Assembly (NCBI GenBank): GCA_022829145.1
Contig: CM040746.1
Location: 33,835,712-33,899,711, forward strand
DNA: 64,000 nucleotides
From: Albula goreensis
Taxonomy: Eukaryota; Chordata; Actinopteri; Albuliformes; Albulidae
Direction: 5' to 3'
Part shown: positions 60,560-64,000 of the stretch, in pieces
How the letters are laid out: every line of letters starts with the position of its first letter
Position numbering within the stretch: position 1 is the first letter of the stretch
The notes under the pieces: generated by a model
The model's database searches: none
What the model saw: the letters and a program-made list of their open reading frames with translations, nothing else
What the model was told of the DNA's origin: nothing
Made by a program: the position numbers and the translations under genes

Positions 60560-60790
60560 TAGCCTAATGTATGGCCTGCATCTCTGCAGCGGTAAACCAT
60601 CTACCAGTGTATGGAATTCTGCGGGATCATCACACCACTCTTCCAAGAGAAATTCAGTCATGGACGGAAGTAGAAAAGCACTCTTTAAGTTTCCTTCCAG
60701 AATGTTCCATGAATGAATTTGGATTCAGATCTGGTGATTGTGAGGGTCGTGACATGTCAGTAACGTCAGTGTTATGGTTTCACAATCTCA
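60560..60790 (-). mobile_element. Tc1/mariner transposase C-terminal relic
   Basis: On the minus strand the frame reads SRPSQSPDLNPNSFMEHSGR, the Tc1-family signature around the second catalytic Asp (usual form WPSQSPDLNPIEHLW). A further piece matches the end of the family protein (W-D-IPQ-I-L-SM-RRCQA pattern; here WKSGVMIPQNSIHW and RCRDAGH-like sequence in shifted phase). Only the C-terminal third is visible and it is broken by frame changes. No terminal inverted repeats were found, so the copy is a fragment. Confidence 0.6.
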
Positions 60791-60799
60791 TGCAGATGG

Positions 60800-61789
60800 G
60801 CATTTTGTAATCTTTAAAGATACCCTTCACTGCAGCGCTCATTGCTCATTGTCACTAAATGCCATTGAGTTAGCATGGTATTGCGCTTGCCTTCTCAGGG
60901 TATAGGTCTGACCAGACAACCTTTTGGCATTACACTTGCTCGGACAGGGTGCCTCATACATTTCAGAGCAACCAAACCTCTGCAGTGTAAGAGGACCAAT
61001 ATGTGGTTCAGGAGAATGGGGCAAGATCAATGCGATGCTGTACAAGGGGCCTTACTAAGAATATCTGCTGTGATATTCAAAGCTCTTTGTACAAGGTCAT
61101 TGTTTTTAAAAATCCTGCAATGGGATGAAGAATGAGGAAACACACGGAGGGACTTAACAGATCAAAGCAAAGTAAATGCATCAGTCTTCATTTTGTTCTG
61201 GTCTGTGAGAATTAGGTGAAGTCATAAATCCACAGATTAAATGAAGCACAGGATGAACAATTACAGTAACTTTTATATATAACAGTTATAAAAGAGGAAA
61301 ATTGACACTAAAGAACAGAGAAGGGGAATTGGGAAACAGCAGGAAGGGAGAATTTACAAGATCAAAAAAAATATATTGTTAATAGTGAAGAACTTTCACA
61401 CAGAATATGTGAGATTTTATCTCCATTGTGCCACAGTCATGTGTTAAATTACTGTTTGTTGGTTTTTATACAGGCTCACAGAAGACTGTTTTCACCTTCT
61501 GGTACATTTTCCTGATATTGTGGGAGTAAAATGGAGGCACTGTTGTGGGTGAAAGAAGAATACATTATCAATAAATAACAATCCAACTGTTTGTACAAAT
61601 ATGAGAAATTTCTATTTCTTATCATTTTTTAGCAGAAGGTTTTTTTTAAGAGTCTACAAATCCTTCAAATCTGTCAAAATCTAAAACCAGAGGTGGATAT
61701 GCAAAGTGCTGCGTACTCCAAAAGAGAAATGATGAATGCAAATCATCAGGAAATCAATGTAAAAATGGGGAAAGTGAATAATCAGGGAA
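60800..61789. other. No gene seen
   Basis: Unique sequence, AT-rich after 61.1 kb. Short open frames on both strands at 60.84-61.13 kb have no domain. Confidence 0.45.
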
Positions 61790-62090
61790 ACAGCAAACTG
61801 CTCAATCAGAGCTGACGCACAGGGTGCAGGGGCCCTGCAGAAAGAGAGGCCGCGATCCCGCGCTGCCGGTGGAACGGATCGCTCACAAGGGCAGCTCAGG
61901 ACAAGCGGAATGCGGCGCTCTCGTGTAAGATATGCCGGGACAGGCGCCGGCCGCTGTCCCTGGAGACCCATGGAATAATGGGACGGTTCTCGCGGTCCCT
62001 CCGCGCGGACGGAACCCGGGAGCCTTTTCATTCCACCGCTGACATCTCCATCCACATCGCGTCACCTCCACGCAGGCCTGTCCATCCATC
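61790..62090. promoter_or_regulatory. Orphan CpG-rich island
   Basis: About 300 bp with dense CpGs (GGCCGCGATCCCGCGCTGCC, GGCGCCGGCCGCTG, CCTCCGCGCGGACGG), sharply different from AT-rich flanks. The minus strand frame 61681-62055 (124 codons, Arg/Pro-rich) crosses it without a recognisable domain. It may be the promoter of an unannotated transcript or a Polycomb-type CpG island. Confidence 0.4.
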
Positions 62091-62156
62091 TCTGTGACAG
62101 TAACCCCCCCCATTCAGACTCCACACACCCTTTCTCTGTGTACTCAGCCCTGCAAA

Positions 62157-62183
62157 CCCCCCAACCCCCCGACACCCTCTCCC
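62157..62183 (-). other. G-quadruplex motif on minus strand
   Basis: C runs of 6, 6, 3 and 3 with short spacers on the + strand, just right of the CpG-rich island. Confidence 0.5.
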
Positions 62184-62406
62184 TCTGTAGTTTTTCTAAG
62201 GCACACACTGTGCCATGTATCACCTCACACCTTAATCTGGCTGGCTCCATCAAAAAACACGTCCGCATGCAGAGAGCAAATTCAATCATTGTAGCTGATC
62301 AAGGTAATTTTCAAAACTACTGCTCAACTGGCCTGCGACAGAATTGATATGTAGTTTCAGGTAATTGGCAAGCTGCAAATTCACTGATTAGGTTGTTCCT
62401 TTTTTT

Positions 62407-62432
62407 CCCCAACCCCATCCCCCTTCCCTCCC
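62407..62432 (-). other. G-quadruplex motif on minus strand
   Basis: C runs of 4, 4, 5, 3 and 3 with spacers of 1-2 bases on the + strand. This is a compact, high-quality G4 pattern. Confidence 0.65.
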
Positions 62433-62762
62433 TCCTCACTCCAGACCAGAGGAAATAATGTTTTAATATAATGCGGACCATGTGTTCTGTGTTCAGATCC
62501 AAAAGAGAATGATTATGTGTCCTTTTCAGAAAACCATAAAGGCTGAGCCCTTAGGTAAATAATGAACTTTGCAAAGATGAGGCTAAAGTACCTCTTCTCA
62601 TGACAGCGATATGGGAGAGACATTTGTATTACCTTTCTGATACCATTTTATGGACATTATGTGCTTCAGCCTGGAGGGCATGTTCACTGACAGGCATTAT
62701 GTAAACCTTACATAAGAATCCTCCTCCGAATGAGGCACGCAGAGGATTCACATTTGTCCTGG
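62433..62762. other. No gene seen
   Basis: No coding or repeat signal. Confidence 0.45.
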
Positions 62763-62786
62763 TTTTTTTTTTTTTTTTTTTTTTTT
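62763..62786. repeat. Poly-T run (24 bp)
   Basis: Uninterrupted 24 T. On the minus strand it could be the poly-A of a retroposed sequence, but no source sequence is recognised beside it. Confidence 0.9.
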
Positions 62787-62799
62787 GGTACGCCGATGG

Positions 62800-62960
62800 A
62801 ACGGGGAGGCAGTTCACGGCGTGCTCTTCAGGTGATGAGAGAGGTACGTTCATCTCCCCGATCGGAAGTGTTATGCAACTGGGCGCCTCTGAAACCATCT
62901 CAATCTACCTGTTGGCCAGCAATACGTCCATCCGTCAGGTGTCAATAAATCAACATCTAC
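62800..62960. promoter_or_regulatory. Candidate regulatory element
   Basis: CpG-bearing repeat-free block with CAGTTCACGGCGTGCTC, CCCCGATCGGAAGTG (ETS-like CGGAAGT) and GTCAATAAATCAAC. Texture-based call. Confidence 0.25.
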
Positions 62961-63778
62961 CATGTCCACACAGCATGCTTGTCTACAACCTGATATTGAA
63001 AATAATAAACTTGTCCTGAACTAAAGGCAGGGGCGGGACAGAAGGCAGTATTTACTTTGTTAATTATAGTGACAGGTTTATATTGAAGTAAAAATTGGAT
63101 ATTTTTGAATAAAAAGTATTGATCATACTTCATCAAAAGTACTTCAGCAGAATTCTCTTCAGTAACTCAGTTCTCAGTAATTAACCTTGTAGCAGTCACC
63201 TATTCTCTGGTGCTTGTTGTCACTGCTCTTTAATGTAGTATTTTCATTCTCACTTGTTTTGGGTTTTTTCCCTATTTCGTTGTTCAGCATGTTGAAATTC
63301 CTTTCCTCAGTTGATTGGAGAGTTATTTGGAGCACCTGTTGCTCAGGGTATGGAGACTGGCTCCTAATTGATAATTGGAACCAGATTGGTGCATTTCCCC
63401 TCTTGGCCAATCAGGGTGTGACGACACCCTTTCTTTTGGGCTTAAAAGAGTTAGGGAATTGCACACCTGGGGTCATTCTGATCTTACTTCTGCTCCCAAC
63501 GGTTTCATTTTTCACTTGCTAGCATTTGAGCAATTATAGGTGTTCATGCAAATCCTTCCCAATTGCCTCATGTTAGCCTAATGGTTGCAGGCTTTTAATT
63601 TTATTAGTTTGGTTTGTATTAACATATACCTGATATTTCTCTTCCCTTATACACTGAGGAGGCCTTTACTGTGTTATTTACCGAAGAGGAATTTGTCATT
63701 TATTGAGGCATTCTTTCATTATTACTGATTGAGAAGGTATTTGACTATCAAAGTCAATTTTATCATCCTCTTTTTATT
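62961..63778. other. Unrecognised sequence, possibly repeat-derived
   Basis: The 63.3-63.6 kb part has ATTGG/CCAAT motifs (GACTGGCTCC, CCAATCAGGGTGTGACG) and a short TTAAAAGAG segment, similar in flavour to the tandem units that follow. It may be the rest of the same repeat family. No coding sequence is seen. Confidence 0.35.
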
Positions 63779-64000
63779 TTATGTGGTTGGGAACTGGTTC
63801 TCTGGGCTTCTTCCTGATTGGTTGAAGCTTGAGGGATTGGTACCACCACATGTATTCTTTTTTTTTTTTATTTATTTTATGTGGTTGGGAACTGGTTCTC
63901 AGGCTTCTTTCTGATTGGTTGAGGCTTGAGGGATTGGTACCACCACATGTATTCTTTATTTTATTTTATGTGGTTGGGAACTGGTTCTCAGGCTTCTTTC
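63779..64000. repeat. Tandem repeat, units of about 89-98 bp, running off the edge
   Basis: Units start at 63781, 63879 and 63968, each opening ATGTGGTTGGGAACTGGTTC and containing CTGATTGGTTGA, GGGATTGGTACCACC and a T-rich spacer. Most of the length difference between units lies in the T-rich spacer; two internal bases also differ. Units one and two are nearly identical elsewhere. The array continues past the right edge, so its size is unknown. Each unit has at least two CCAAT-box cores (ATTGG on the + strand). Unit open frames are artefacts. Confidence 0.9.

Noticed and set aside
61681-62055. 124-codon minus-strand frame in the CpG-rich island as a gene
   Set aside because: GC-rich DNA holds long open frames by chance; there is no domain and its C-terminal part runs into AT-rich sequence.
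63230-63780. LTR-like element next to the tandem repeat
   Set aside because: There is no paired terminal repeat, primer-binding site or retroviral protein remnant in view, so it is left unassigned.
1-64000. CRISPR arrays, operons, bacterial signals, rRNA genes or viral capsid/envelope elements
   Set aside because: None were seen; the repeats are microsatellites and animal transposon relics.

Overview
This 64 kb window looks like non-coding vertebrate DNA, most likely from a ray-finned fish. The evidence is the lack of any long open reading frame (the longest, about 176 codons, has no recognisable protein), CpG-poor AT-leaning sequence with short CpG-rich patches, many long CA/GT, CT and AAT microsatellites, and decayed fish-type repeats: PIF/Harbinger, Tc1/mariner, an L2-type LINE tail, a tRNA-like SINE head and several palindromic MITE-like elements. 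I find no complete host gene, no rRNA and no CRISPR array. No operon-style organisation is present.

Layout. 1-9 kb: a G-rich run, a 24-bp-arm hairpin, facing CA and GT tracts, a Tc1-like relic, CT and CA microsatellites and one exon-like block (8214-8339). 9-25 kb: mostly unique sequence with candidate regulatory blocks (around 11.2, 12.4, 14.0, 15.6, 18.8 and 20.4 kb), a MITE-like repeat at 13.7 kb, two CTCF-like sites facing each other (9.8 and 23.7 kb) and a strong G-quadruplex motif at 22.5 kb. 25-35 kb: AT-rich, sparse sequence, with a perfect GGACCC hexamer array, a 20-bp stem-loop and a 52-nt exon-like block. 35-41 kb: candidate regulatory blocks. 41.8-47.5 kb: a 451-bp MITE with 39-bp inverted ends, a SINE-like head, and an internally deleted PIF/Harbinger element keeping parts of both its Myb-like gene and its transposase gene. 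48-53 kb: candidate regulatory blocks, a Tc1-like relic, a palindromic repeat and a minus-strand exon-like frame (52585-52826). 53-64 kb: microsatellites, an L2-like tail, the best Tc1 relic, an orphan CpG-rich patch at 61.8-62.1 kb, and a CCAAT-rich tandem repeat running off the right edge.

Interpretation. The density of homeodomain, POU and E-box-like motif clusters in GC-richer islands, with no genes, suggests a gene desert or very long intron holding distal enhancers of a developmental gene. This is inference from motif content; no alignment could be run. The exon-like blocks could instead belong to a long gene or lncRNA spanning the window. I found nothing that qualifies as a new biological system. 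The most useful leads are the two hairpins, the GGACCC array, the exon-like blocks and the CCAAT-rich tandem repeat.
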